Shown here in pieces: positions 32,231-44,197 of a stretch of DNA of 64,000 bases. The notes beneath the pieces were generated by a model. It was not told the origin of the DNA. It was given only the letters and a program-made list of their open reading frames with translations, and searched no databases. The stretch is from Hydnum rufescens UP504 (Eukaryota > Basidiomycota > Agaricomycetes > Cantharellales > Hydnaceae), in the NCBI GenBank assembly GCA_014904985.1, contig MU128926.1, positions 84,644-148,643 of the forward strand, in the 5' to 3' direction. How positions within the stretch are numbered: the stretch's first letter is position 1; each line of letters begins with the position of its first letter. Both the position numbers and the translations under genes were made by a program.

Positions 32231-33099
32231 TCCCTATTATAACAACATACATCAAGTTATTAGTAAAGAAGTAAAGGAGCACAAAAAGGGCAGCTTGTAG
32301 CTGCCCTTTTCGCACGAGAGAAGGGGGGACTTACCTGATCACCACACCCCAGCACCGCTGGGGTGTGGTGTGCTCCTTAGAGTACGCTCAGTATTGTTCT
32401 TCGCATTCTTGGTTTCGGCGGGGTCATGAGATCCGCAATCGACAATGACGGCGATGCCGTCATCACAATCGTCATCGTTATCGTCGTTTCTTGAGGCGAG
32501 GCATGTTGGCTGATGATCAATATAGTCAGAATGAAAAACTAATCTCGCATTCATACAAAAATTTAAAGCCACTGCAAAGAGCAGGCTCCTGTCGGCTGTA
32601 GGTAGTATACATAGATTACTTACCTTGCTCTGGGCGCCGCGTTCGGCTTTGGTATGGTTTACGGTTTCTTGGGAGATCTCAACCCGGCCGCGCACTTCAG
32701 AACGACGAGCGATTTTTACTGTCGTCTGATCATCGTAAATTCGTGAGGGGCGACGCCCGACGGAATGGTAATACTAATGAATTACCGGGCGCAAGATCCG
32801 ATTAACGAGTAAACAAAGGAGCTATCCACACATGTGTAGTGTGCATGGGCTCCTGGATTCTTTCCCCTCCCATTACGATCATGGACCCGGTGCCTGTAGG
32901 CGCCGGACGTCGCAATCTTCTTTTTTGTAGATTTTCTTTAAACTTTCGTCTTTCAATATATGTATGATGTACTGTAATGTAGAGTAAATGAGCAATCTGC
33001 TGTAGTGCCAGGAATCTGGCAGCAAAAAAACGCACTGTAACGTGCTGTGCCCAACGAAAGTGCGCCTGACCTAACAGTGATTCCAAGTATCTCTCTCCT
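32231..33099 (-). repeat. Inverted copy of the copia left flank
   Basis: Reverse complement of about 23195-24042, including the two hairpin introns (acceptor side at 32232, donor near 32335; second donor near 32625) and P2 at about 32340-32368. Differences are mostly one- to few-base indels. Confidence 0.75.
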
Positions 33100-35745
33100 A
33101 GGAAATTCATACAGACGTTTGGGGCCCATCACCCCTAAATTCATTGGGTCGGACGATCTTATTACATCACATTTACAGACGACGCCACGAGATATACGAA
33201 ACTTCGGCTATTACATACGAAGGACGAGGCACTCGATACTTACAAAGACTTCGCAGCTTGGGCGAAGACGCAGCACAGAGTCCAAATTAAATGGCTTCGA
33301 TCTGACGTGCGGAGGCGAATACACAAGTCATGCATTCACGAAGTTTCTAGGGGATCAGGGCACAGAGCGCCAATTAACCACCCATGATACTCCCCAGCAC
33401 AACGGAGTCGCCGAATCATTGAATCGGCGGATTCTTGAACGAACTCGCGCTATGCTGCATCAATCCCAGCTGCCGAAAAATCTCTGGGGCGAGGCTGTGA
33501 ATTGGGCCATCTGGCTCAAAAACCGTACTTCTACTCGTGTCTTAGGCCATATGACGCCACTCGAACGGCTTACGAAGGAAAAGCCGAACCTCGTGAATAT
33601 CCCTATTTGGGGCCAACGAGTCTGGGTTCACAACGACTCTGGATCGAAATTGGATGAACGCACGAATGAAGCCTTTTGGGTGGGCTATGATAACGACAGC
33701 CCACATGCTCACAGAACTTACTGGAAGGGAAGGAACAAAATATCTGTTGAACGTAATCGTAAAATTCACTACCTCGACAATTGACATTTCTGTCGATCCC
33801 CCAGTTACGAGCTCAAGGCTGCGGATAGATCCCCTGCCGACCTCCAACAACTCTCCAGATCCCGAAGACTCAGACGACGCCAAAACCCTAAATTCTAGGC
33901 CAACTACCCCTGCCAAACCCCCTCCTATGCCAAAACAGACCCCACCCGCTGAACCCGAATGACGCTCCACACGTGTCCCCAAACCGTCTCAATATGTGCA
34001 ATGCCTTGCACAGGGCGAAGGTACAGTTCATGGATACACACACAAATCCGACTCTCAGATCCCCGGCGTCAGGGGGAGCAGTGATAATATCGGCAAGAAT
34101 TCAGCATCTCTCGTAAATGACGCCGTATATCATATAGAATTTAACGACGCAGCTTTTGCAACGATTCAAGATATCGACAGTGATCCAAAATCTCTGGAAG
34201 AGGCGAAGTCACTGAACGGATTGGCCACAATGGAAAAAGGCCATCGATATCGAACTCAAAACCGATCAAAGACGCCGGAACTTGGGACGAAGTACCAAGG
34301 CCACCCGGCAAGAATATTGTCGATTGCAAGCTTGTATTCAAAATCAAATGAAAAGCTGATGGAACCATTCTAAAGTACAAGGCACGTCTAGTTGCCCGCG
34401 GTTTCACACAGATTTATGGCATTGATTACTACGAAACATATTCCCCCATCGCGCGACTCGCAAGTTTTCGGACGATTATTGCGTTCACTGCCTGAAACAA
34501 TTGGGATATCGACTCTTTCAATTTCAACAGTCGCATACCTCAATGGCGAACTTGACGAGAACGAAGAAATTTATATGAATTTCCCCCCCGAGTACAGACC
34601 CCAGGGGGAGAATACAATCCTACACCTACAGAAGACTCTGTACGGTCTTAAGCAAGCCGGACAGCGATGGTACGACTCATTATCCCGCGCACTCAATAGT
34701 CTCGGTTTTAGCGCAAGCCATGCCGATCCCGGTGTGTTCCATACCCAGAAAGATGGGGAGGAATTAATTTTGGCAATCCATGTGGACGATTGCACGTTTA
34801 TGGGCCCGTCGAGGGCATTGCTTGACGAATACAAGCAGAAAATCAACGAAAAGTACTCGATTACCGACTTAGGGCCACTCCATTGGCTACTCGGCGTTAA
34901 AATCGAGCGAGATCGTGAACTACAGACAATCTGATTATCACAGACATCGTACATTGACTCGATTGTTTTGCGGTTCTCACTCAGTGACTCGAAACCCATT
35001 AATACCCCAATGGAACCCAGGGCCACACCCACTCGAGAGGATTCTGCGATGAATCCCACAGATATTGAACGAATGAAGCAGACCCCCTATCGCGAGGCCA
35101 TAGGGAGCCTTATGTATGCATCCGTGGCCACGAGGCCGGACATTACTTTTGCGGTATCGACGCTATCGCAGTTCCTTGACAGGCCGGGACCCACACACTG
35201 GGAGGCGGCAAAACGAGTTATACAGTACCTATCAATGACGAAGAGTCTTAGCCTGACATATGGGTTAAAACAACACGACCTACTCGGGTACATGGATGCG
35301 GATGGAGCAATGCAGGAGCACCGTCACGCAATAACGGGATACACTTACCTGATAGACGGAGGAACCGTCTCCTGGAGCTCCCGAAAGCAGGAGCTGATCA
35401 CACTCTCGACGGCTGAGGCAGAATATGTCGCCGCAACTCAAGCTGCCAAGGAAGGCATTTGGCTACGAGGCCTCATTGCCGAAATATTCCATACTCAACT
35501 CAAAGCCACAACTCTATATTGCGATAATCAAGCCACATTAAAGCTTGCAATGGGCGATAATTACCACGCCCGGACGAAACATATCGATATCCATTTTCAT
35601 TTTATCCGCGAGACGATTAAAGACGGCATTTTCAATTTGGTCTACTGTCCCACAGAGACTATGACGGCCGACATTCTTACAAAATCCCTCGGGGTGACAA
35701 AATTGAATTTCCACGCCGAAGGACTCGGACTACGTCGCGCTTGAG
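33100..35745 (+). pseudogene. Copia integrase, reverse transcriptase and RNase H
   Basis: The plus strand starts abruptly at the integrase core (HTDVWGPSP at about 33109-33135). It continues with GGEYTSHAF and PQHNGVAESLNRR (33315-33430), a reverse transcriptase with LYGLKQAGQRWYDSL (about 34640) and HVDD (about 34778-34790), and an RNase H end with SSRKQELITLSTAEAEYVAA and RTKHIDIHFHFIRE (35380-35620), stopping at 35742-35744. A stop at 33782, a TGA at 33960, frameshifts around 33970-34500 and a TGA near 34932 interrupt it. A polypurine tract TTGAGGGGGAG precedes LTR 3. The 5' half is at 28746-31833 in inverted orientation. Confidence 0.8.
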
Positions 35746-35751
35746 GGGGAG

Positions 35752-36076
35752 TGTTGGAGCGAGTGGATACGGAAGCGACCGGGTATGATGTCTGAGACAA
35801 GCGCGACCCCTGTGAGGCTATGCCGACGACCTCGCCAATCATCAATCCGCCAATCTAGCTAAAACCTGTAGCCGAGTTTCACCGGCGATCTTTTACCTCT
35901 TTGTTTTGCTGGCACCACCGGCAGTCGGACATTCTTTTTCTTTTCTCTAACCCATTTTCATGTGTCTTCTACCCTCCTGTAAATACTATAAAAAGTCGGG
36001 CTTAGGCCCTCTAAATGCTAGGGACTTCTCTTAATCAGGGGGAGTTGTTCTCGCGCGCATACCATAACTCTCACTA
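35752..36076 (+). mobile_element. Copia LTR 3
   Basis: 325 bp, same length and ends as LTR 1, following the polypurine tract. The next five bases are AGGGA. Confidence 0.85.
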
Positions 36077-36081
36077 AGGGA
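36077..36081 (+). repeat. Target-site duplication AGGGA (right)
   Basis: Matches 24038-24042. Confidence 0.8.
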
Positions 36082-36840
36082 CATCGTTATCGTCCGCACG
36101 CAAGACTGCATCCCCCGCCTCGCACAACGACGACGACTAGGGCGGTTCCGTCGTGGTTCGGCGACAACGACGGGTTCCGTCGTAGTTCGGCAACGACCAC
36201 GGTCCTGTTACCCAGGCGTGAGCCGGATCTTCCGGATCCACCTGTGCCATCACACCCCAGATTGCTGGGGTGTGGTAATCAGTATATTCATTTTATCGCC
36301 ATGGCACGAATGGGCAGCTTAGAGCTGCCCTTTCGTGCTACTTGACTGCTTTACTAATCCATCTCTTGTCCTGCCCTGGCCCCTGGCCCCATCTCCGTTC
36401 CCCACGCACCCCCCTCTTTGTAAATGATGAGGACGACTCGTCCGCGATGCGAAGACGACGATCCATCACCCTTGCAAGTTATCGCGGGTCGTATAACCGC
36501 ATACAACCGAGACCGCAGACATCAAAGCAGGACACCGCACCCAAGCAATGCTGGTAGGTGCGGTGATTCCGTGATATGTCGCGCGAAAATGGCAGCTTGC
36601 ATTGCGTCCTCTTTTGGTTTTTTGCTGGCAATAAGAAATATTGCTACTATGGGGACGATCATTGGCATGCATACCTCGCCCCCACCCTGCGCGATGATGA
36701 TAATGATGACACCATTGTCGTCGTCATCAGTGGTTGTGCGTGCTCTGAACCCGAATGACCAAAGAATCCGAAGAATGCGCCCAACCGTCCAATGAATAGT
36801 GTCCCACACCTCAGCTATACTTGGATGTGGTGATATGCCT
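36082..36840 (+). other. Hairpin-module locus, right flank of copia, degenerate
   Basis: Continues the locus broken by copia. P2 at about 36249-36277 (CACACCCCAG/CTGGGGTGTG) and P1 at about 36305-36337 (GCACGAATGGGCAGCT/AGCTGCCCTTTCGTGC) are followed by a TTTACTAATC branch-like site. A worn P2/P1 pair lies at about 36530-36610 and a third P2-like hairpin at about 36803-36832. Donor sites are no longer canonical. A CGTCGTGGTTCGGC-type repeat lies at 36120-36200. Confidence 0.5.
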
Positions 36841-37599
36841 GCCCCAGAATCTTGCGACGATCAGCCAGGCAAGGGACTGTCACTATCTGACTCTATGCGC
36901 TGTGTTCTCTAAAGCACAGCACCTAGTTTGGGCACTTGCCATTCATTGGCCTTCCTTTCCCACTACAATGAAGAATGTTGTGCCTCTCAAGGCATCGTTG
37001 ATGGGGCTGGTTATTGGATCAAAGGATCCCAAGGTGCTGTTTCCCCAGGATGGGATGAAAAAAGAACTCGAAACAATCACGATAGTGTGGAATTGTACCT
37101 ACATGACTTCTGGCTTTCTAAAGTGCCTTGTTTGTAGAAGCTCCTGAAGGGAAGCACCGTGAGTACGATAGGTGCGTGGCAAAAGTCCTGTTTCTGCTGC
37201 AGCCTACTTGCCAATAAACTTAAAGCCGCCCATTCCAATGTGTCTTTCAGCCTACTTGCATTGCATCGGTTCATTTTCCCGTGGGCACTGCAAACCATTG
37301 GAATTTCAGTGCCCCTTGCACAGTCCATGGAGGTGACTCTGAAGGATGTATGGCACAGGGAGGTGGTGAAATTTTCTGAAGAATATCACAAGCCTGCAGT
37401 TTCACCGATTCCGAGTGTACCATCAGGTTCTGTCTTTGTAGACCCTACCTTTGGGGCTGCATAGATTGCAATGAGACGACCTCTGGAGACTACATGGCTA
37501 ATTTGGAAGGGATATCATTGGGTTGCACCGACATTACTCTCGCGTATGTACACTACTGATTAATAATGTGATTTTGATAACATTACCGAAAGAGACGGA
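36841..37599 (+). other. Possible exons of an unrecognised gene or relic
   Basis: Frames at about 36928-37137 and 37159-37461 give plausible protein (HYNEECCASQGIVDGAGYW; L-L-A-L-H-R-F-I-F-P-W) without stops over 70-100 codons, but no domain was recognised and no clean exon model could be built. Confidence 0.25.
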
Positions 37600-37999
37600 A
37601 GCACGAGAAGTGGCGATAATGCTCCCAACGTGGACGTGAGGTCAGTTGTAAAACTCGCATCACCATCGTCACCCCGGAGGTCTCAGTGCAAGACACGTGC
37701 GATGCCCGAAAAGCATCGTGGGACAAAGGCCTGCTTCACGTTCCCAGATCTGAGAACAGAATGGAAAGATAAGTCCATACGCAGGCAAAGGGACCCCCCA
37801 CAAAGTTCACTTGCCTTGAAAGTGAGAGAGATCATGACTCGCAGATACGAGTCGAAAGTTATCGCTTGCAACCGGCCACATACCCTCGATATGCCCACAG
37901 TTATGCAAGGTCTCACCCCGCTCGATATGGCACAATCTAGAGTACCCGAAATCAAGAGGTGCGGTTATCGCAACGTCACCGCTGCGAGAACGGTCTTCG
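37600..37999 (-). pseudogene. MET30-like relic C (C-terminal pieces)
   Basis: Minus strand: IWEREAGLCP and LFGHRTCLAL (about 37675-37745) match the last-but-one blade, and the piece near 37800-37960 matches the SGSLDN-to-HDRTIK blade with changes. It keeps the AAG/GCAAGT GC-type donor seen in the fuller copy. Confidence 0.55.
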
Positions 38000-38700
38000 C
38001 CTTCTGACCCCCAGAAAGGCCCCTCGTAGTGCTGTGACCAATGAACTTGGCCCATGACTGATAGCCAAGCGCAAATAGGAGAGACATTGCAATGGGGCCA
38101 AGGGGATAGCTACGTACGGACCCACAGCTCGCCCCCATTCTCGGGGCCCGGCTTGATATCGTTCTCCTTTAGACGGGCCTGGAGATTGGGAATGCACCGA
38201 CAACATTCCCAATTGAGTGCACCGAGTCTTCGACCCGCAACCGGTGCGTCTGGGATCCGGTTTCCGTGAGATCATAGCTAGCCTAGTCCGCTGGCAACGG
38301 GGAAAAGTGCATCCCATCAGGCTGATATCTTGTTCAAAGACGTACCCTTGAGAGATCTTGAGCTGATTGTTGCCCCCCTTCCACATAACTCATAACTACA
38401 CCGCGACTGCGTGCTTCATGATCCCAAGGCGCGTGAAGGTGTTGAAAAGCACGGGGGAGAGGCCAGGATGGCCAAATATCAAGCATTCTGGAGTCAGAAC
38501 CCTGGGCGTGGCGATCTGTTCGCCTTGGGCAATGGAGCGATCTTTGTCGGATGAAGTACGGGGTCGGCGGCATCAAGGAATGAAGAAGTGTAGGGGAAAG
38601 TGGACAATCCAGATTGCATACGTCCATCCCAAGTCAGATCAAGGCGTTGAAGCAGAACCGTTGGAATTTGCGGGCTTTTCGAGCGGGGCGTGAACGTGGA
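38000..38700 (-). pseudogene. AMP-dependent CoA ligase relic (second copy)
   Basis: Minus strand. A YDLTETGSQTH string (worn YGLTET motif) near 38260 and pieces reading NDIKPGPEN and GASCGSVR-like (worn GELWVR) near 38110-38170 match the relic at 18600-19190. Frames are broken. Confidence 0.5.
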
Positions 38701-39620
38701 CGAGAAGGGAAAATCCTGACTCCTGACTCTGAACCTGAGCGAGCAGTTCGAGCAGATGCCAAATTATCTGATGAATCCGTTGGGCCCCTTGAATCTTTCC
38801 ACATACCGCCGATGAAGTCGTAATATACATGGTCGCATCACTCAGTGCTAACGTCTCTACTTCAGATCTTATTGTGCCTAGGACACTATCCGGAGGTCTC
38901 TTGTGACGAGACTGTGCGCTGGCTGGGAGACAGGGCTCGACAATAGAGGAGTATAGTATGCGAGGGCCGGGGGGGGGGGCCTCAATAGGAGTGTTCGAGG
39001 GGGTTTCGGGTCCAGGTGTAAGGTAAGTGGAATTTGAGGCATTGGGGGATCCAGTGACCTGCGATGCCCTGCGCATGTCGGAATGGAGCAGGGCTGCGAA
39101 AGGATCCAGTGGTCGTATATTGTCTTGGGTGAATTCCCTCGTATTGGGAGCACGCTATATGACCCTGTCTGGAATCGAGGCATCATCGCGACCAGAGTCT
39201 ACCGATCTATCGACATCGTTCAGTACAGGGGACGTAGACGGGCGAGAAAGTCGCTTGTGAACCGCAACACGGTCTGCGTGTGGGAGAGATCGAGTGACTG
39301 CGGGAGACCCTCCATTCGGGCGAGTAAGTAGGCGATAAGATGGCATCAACATTTTTCACCAGTGTCCACTGCCTCCTGAGACAATGGTTGATTGTTCTTT
39401 TTGTGGCCCCGAGTCCGGCGACTGGGGTTCGGGATAATGGGATGAGAGGATGCAAGAGTCCCGGAATCAGTGCCGGGGGTGCCTCTTTACGACTTTCTTC
39501 AGAGAAGACTATTATTGTCAACGAAGGAGTTGATGACTCCAGCGATTCGATAGAAAAGAAAGTGTCGGGTCTTTGAGCGACCCACATGAGCTGAGCATGA
39601 GGCACACTACATATTCTTAG
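38701..39620 (-). other. Possible minus-strand gene, not recognised
   Basis: Minus-strand frames at 38639-39076 and 39207-39605 give Ser/Pro-rich peptide of 130-145 codons. No domain, no clear start and no splice model. It could be the 5' continuation of a relic or spurious. Confidence 0.25.
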
Positions 39621-39856
39621 GCTACAGAAGAAATGAGGTTACACATCTAGATGAATGTGCCGTGAACTTGACTATAAACTGCGTTACGATTTCTTTTGGT
39701 TCGTACAGTAGCAGAAAACAATTACGACAAGTAGATCTTCGAAAAAATGCTCGATCTACTAGGGTAGGGCAAAGAACGAGTGATGGATTCATGGACAGCA
39801 CAATCAAAACAACGATTGAATAATCCTACCGAGTGGTGGGGATGACGACGATAACA

Positions 39857-42204
39857 TTAATGGTGAGACGAGAATACGGGCGAAGATACAAGCGGAAGTG
39901 TGGGGGGCGGAGATGGCGCTGCCGGGGTGGACGCGAGCTCAGGAGCAAAGCTCCATATTCTCACATCACCATCGTCACTCCCGGAGACGATCTTGTCATC
40001 ACTGAGTGCGAGGCACGTCACGGCACCAAGATGCCCAAAAAGCGTCGAAGTACAAAGGCGCCTTCGCGCTCCCAGATCTGAGAACAGAACGTAAACGTCA
40101 AGTCCACATGCAAGCAAAAGACCCCTAACAAAATTCACTTGCCTTGATCGTGCGATCATGGCTCGCAGATACAAGCCGAAGTTTATCGCTCGCGACCGCC
40201 CATATACCCTCGATATGCCCGAAGTATGTATGCAAGGTGTTGCCTGACTCGATATCCCACAATTTGAGCGTATTGTCCAGACTACCCGAAATCAAGAGAG
40301 GATGAGGACCTCTTTTCCGGTGCCTCGGAGTTGATCCATGGGCACCCTGCAGAGATGTTGGAGGAATCGTGGGGCCGGTGCCAGAGGAGTCGCGCAAAGC
40401 GGCCCTCAAGTTCCCTAGATGGGTGTGACTGTAAGCCATCTGGTCTTGACTTTTCACTGCCCTGATCTTCGTTCGATTCTTCACAGTCAATATAGACCAC
40501 CCGGATGCTCTGGACTTGTCCAACGTGCCCATTCAACTGTCGGACGCAGGTGCGACTAGTGAGGTCCCAAAGCCGAATTGAAGCATCGTCGGATGCACTG
40601 AAAAGCATCTTGCCAGAGTCGAGATCTGGCAAACAACCCGACGGTATAGTTTCCACTTCGTGATGAGACGGCGCCACCGACTTCCCATCCCATATCGCGA
40701 CGGCGTTCACCCAATCTCGGTGTCCCCGCAGCGTAAAGCACTCTCCAGTGCGGAAGTTCCATATCTTAACGGTCGTGTCAACGCTACCACTTGCGAGGAT
40801 ATTAGCATCGAACGCGAGGCTGACGACACCTTCGGTATGCCCCTCGAGCGTCCGGATGCATTTGCCTGTCCTCCAGTTCCATACTTTGAGGGTACGGTCC
40901 ATGGAGCCAGTGATCAATTTAGCCTCGTCGAACTGGATGGCCCGTATAGCCCGTGTATGGCCACGGAGGCACAAGACCTCTCGCCCGGTTTCGAGATTCC
41001 ACACGCGAGCCGTACGGTCGTATGAGCCCGTGATAAGGACAGGGAAATTGGGATGGGAGAGATTTTCGTTGATTTGGAGACACATGATGCCATCTGCATG
41101 CCCTCGCAGGACTGTAACATTATAGCGGCCGCGCCGCCAGTTGCGTTCGACGGTCAAACGCTCACTGTAAACGTCCTTCCACGGTCGTGTGAAAGCACCA
41201 CGAACGTTGAGACCAGCGTCCATAAGTGATGACTCGGAGTCGGAGTCGGAGAGACAAGGGGAATCATGGCTGGCAACCGAAACCCCCGGATCAGAGAATG
41301 ATGGGATACGGGCGAGGGCTGCAAGATGAGAGTGGACGACCTTGCGTCTTTTTGATACAGATTCTAGGCCAGTCGTGTCGGACTTTGGGCTCGACAGAGT
41401 ATGGTCTGGATCATTGTCGAAAGGCATGGGGCGCTTGGACTTTGTATGCGAGCTGGACGAGGCCATACCAGTTTTACGAGCCCCTATTCGCTTCTTCTCC
41501 AACAGCGGAAGCCCCCACCCGCATTTGTTACACCTTTTCTCAATATGCTGTTCGCACATGTTCCGCCAGAGGATATCGTCGTCTGCAAGAGAATGCCACT
41601 GTTGAGAGACTTGGGCAGCCCGAGCAAGGGAGGTGGCATCGAGATATTTGAGGACTTGGAGAGAGACCTCACGGGGCAGGACGAAGAAAGGGTCGATACG
41701 AAGGAGTTGGGGGACCTGCTCGGCGAGCATGGACAGTTGGGTGGAACAACACATGGTAAGGATTCCTTGGAGGATGATGGCCCTCCGAGCGTGCGTGGAT
41801 GAACTGAACATGGACCATAGAGTGTTGACAGTCTCACGTTCAGCTACTGGGAGAGCATCTAAGGACTGGTCTCATGGACGTCAGTAGATCTGCCGGCAAG
41901 CCAGAGGACGTTAACATACCTTCTGCAGTTTAAGATTCGTCCCCTGGTCTGCCATACGTTTGTGGCGGACACAGAGTTGGCGAGCCGGGGTAGGTTCAGG
42001 GATATCGGTGGGATTCGAATGACGGATGGGGGTGTGGGTGCTGTCGGAGTGTAGTCCAGAGGCACGAAATGAGGTATCAAACGCGTCGGAGATTGCGGGT
42101 TCGGGCTCTCGATTGAGCGACCGGGGTTCGAATACAAAACGGGGAGCGTAGGCCAGATGTTGGGGGGGAGGAATGGTGTCACATAACTTGGAAGTCTCGT
42201 CCAT
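39857..42204 (-). CDS. MET30: MET30/SCON-2-type F-box/WD40 protein, C-terminus out of frame
   Basis: SCF ubiquitin-ligase receptor of the Met30/Pof1/SconB family, which controls sulfur-amino-acid genes. Exon 1 (42204-41920, ATG at 42204) encodes 95 residues ending LCVRHKRMADQGTNLKLQK. A 54-nt intron follows, then a 528-codon frame to 40282. An F-box (IDPFFVLPREVSLQVLKYLD, about residues 150-195) is followed by CNKCGWGLPLLEKKR, a Ser-rich linker and WD repeats with [54 protein letters not shown] and SASDDASIRLWDL. Near 40390 the frame is two bases short compared with relic A, so translation ends after LDFG. The remaining blades (SGSLDNTLKLWDIESG, then a GC-AG intron 40142-40078, then DDGDVRIWSF) lie in other frames with a further base missing near 40060, ending at 39857. 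Either sequencing errors or a truncated paralogue. Confidence 0.75.
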
Positions 42205-42634
42205 GTTGTGGCTGTCAACAGCGAGGGTAGGATGCAGTGGGCAGTGAGACGTCCGCTCTGCTTTTTGTGGGGGGAAGGAGGTTTTGGTGCATAAAACTGG
42301 CGCGATCCAAACTTGTTGGATATACCAATCACGCAATCTGCCGCAATTGGCTTCCGGTATGAAATAAACTATTTCTTGGTGTTTCTTATGTAAGGGATTG
42401 GGAATTACATATCTCAACGCGGGAAGGAGAAAGAGGGGGGAAAGGGCATGCGAGCGAGCGATGGCAAAAACAACGGCGTCGGACAGGAAGGATAGGAAAC
42501 AAGGGTGGGCATGTACCAACACACAGTTCGGGGGTATATCAACAAGCAAGGTCGACATCAGAACGGATCCCACACGCCAAATGAGAACGCGCACTCGGCC
42601 ACAGGCGAGATCAACAGGCCCAAAGTCAGATCCC

Positions 42635-44197
42635 TCAATCCAACGTAATCCGCAAATCCTCCAGTGGTATCGGCTTGAAGTTGTTCAAGTCGATCCCTCG
42701 CGCCGCGAGCTCAGGTTCGCAATGCGATGGCACAAGCTGACGGTTAAGGTCAGGTCGAATTGACAATTCTAGAACAAGAGCATAAGGAGGCTAGGCGCAT
42801 AAACGAAGGATATATGAACGCACCTTCTCTAGTGAAATTGAATAATGGGGGAAGGTCCTTCCCATTCGGCATCTTCGTCGTCTCTGTTCGAAGATCATCA
42901 AAGAAGGGATGGCACATGGCCTCGATCGCGCTGAGACGGGCGCCTGGGGTGTATTCGAGTAGGCGTGAGACCAGATCGATAGCCTCTACCGGCGTACGTG
43001 GTCGGAACACCTATGGGAGGAGAAGATGGTGAGTCGCATCAGGATGGCGGGAGGAACGAGGCAAAGATACCTTTGAGAAAGGGTGGGGTTTGATTTGGGG
43101 AAATTTGTGCTCCATATAGTTTGGATTCATTGTTTTGATCTGTTCTCGTGTAGGGGTCCCGAGGACCTTGATGATTTCGACCAGTTGATCGATGCCACTC
43201 TCGCCAGGGAAGAGAGGTTGCCCCAGCATGAGCTCCGCCATGACACACCCGGTTGACCATATATCGATGTTGGTCATATAGTTGGTGGCCCCAAAGATGA
43301 GCTCAGGGGCGCGGTAGTAACGAGAGCATATATAGCTAACGTTGGGCTCGCCGGCCACGAGGATCTTTGCTGACCCAAAGTCGCAAAGCTTGAGGACGCC
43401 GGTTGCGGGATTGAGAAGGAGGTTCTGGGGCTTGATATCGCGATGACAGATTCCGACGGAGTGTATATAAGCCAGTGACCGTAGAAGCTGGTACATGTAC
43501 AGTTTGATCTGAAGGATGGGCATGGGCTGCTTCAGCTTTACATAGTGCCGGGAGGCGCGGTAGACTGTCTCCGGAACGTATTCGAGGACGAGGTTGAGGT
43601 AGACTTCGTCCTTCTAGAGGGGCAAGGTGAGAATGCTGCGGCCGAAGGGGAGAAGCGCGGAAGAAGAACCTTGTCACCGTTGGAGTAAAAGAAAGCTTTG
43701 AGTTCGCAGACATTAGGGTGGGATACTAGACGCATGATCTGAAGCTCTCGATTCTGGGGCAGAGAGGATGAGACAGAATCGGTGCGCGACGCAGGCGGAG
43801 TCCGAACCTTGAACCGTTTGTCTTGGAGAACCTTTTTAATGGCAATGTCGTCTTCACCCTTGTTGTTTCCAGCCAAACGGGCTTGAAAGACGATGCCAAA
43901 GGAGCCGTTGCCAATGATTTTGCAGTTTGTGTAGGACACGTCCTTTTGTTCGCCAGTCTTGCCATCGCATGCGACAACCTTTATGACTTTGTTTGGATCG
44001 TCTATGGCTGGAAAGAGCATGCGTAGCATGGGGGAGGAGAGTAAGAAAGGAGTGAAGTGGATATAGGAGGTGGATTGAAATGGAAGGAAATGTAACCGTA
44101 TTAGCATCTAGGGAACGAGTAGAGAGACGGGGAAGCGCGCAGCGGCAAGAGACGTACCCGATATCTTGACACCGTTTATGGGACCGTGTGTGGCCAT
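42635..44197 (-). CDS. GSK3: Glycogen synthase kinase 3 family Ser/Thr kinase
   Basis: Full catalytic domain over several exons. The start [13 protein letters not shown] (ATG 44195-44197) splices to [31 protein letters not shown] is the glycine loop, IAIKK carries the ATP lysine, and [30 protein letters not shown] and LCDFGSAK are present. [11 protein letters not shown] carries the activating Tyr and the Arg that reads primed phosphate sites. The end is EEA-type C-lobe plus LEDLRITLD before the stop at 42635-42637. Length is about 390 aa, as usual for the family (yeast Rim11/Mck1, animal GSK3). It acts in cytosol and nucleus on phosphoprimed substrates and is constitutively active through Tyr autophosphorylation. 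No lesion seen. The gene is downstream of and on the same strand as MET30. The short first exon is inferred from splice phase and is the least certain part. Confidence 0.9.

Noticed and set aside
32231..33099. Separate third copy of the hairpin locus
   Set aside because: It is the inverted counterpart of 23195-24042 including the same target duplication, so not an independent locus.
33542..33982. Minus-strand 146-codon frame, and a similar one at 34571-35059
   Set aside because: Antisense shadows of the copia integrase and reverse transcriptase.
42398..42763. Plus-strand 121-codon frame between MET30 and GSK3
   Set aside because: No domain, high in Arg/Thr and overlaps the 5' side of MET30 and the 3' end of GSK3.
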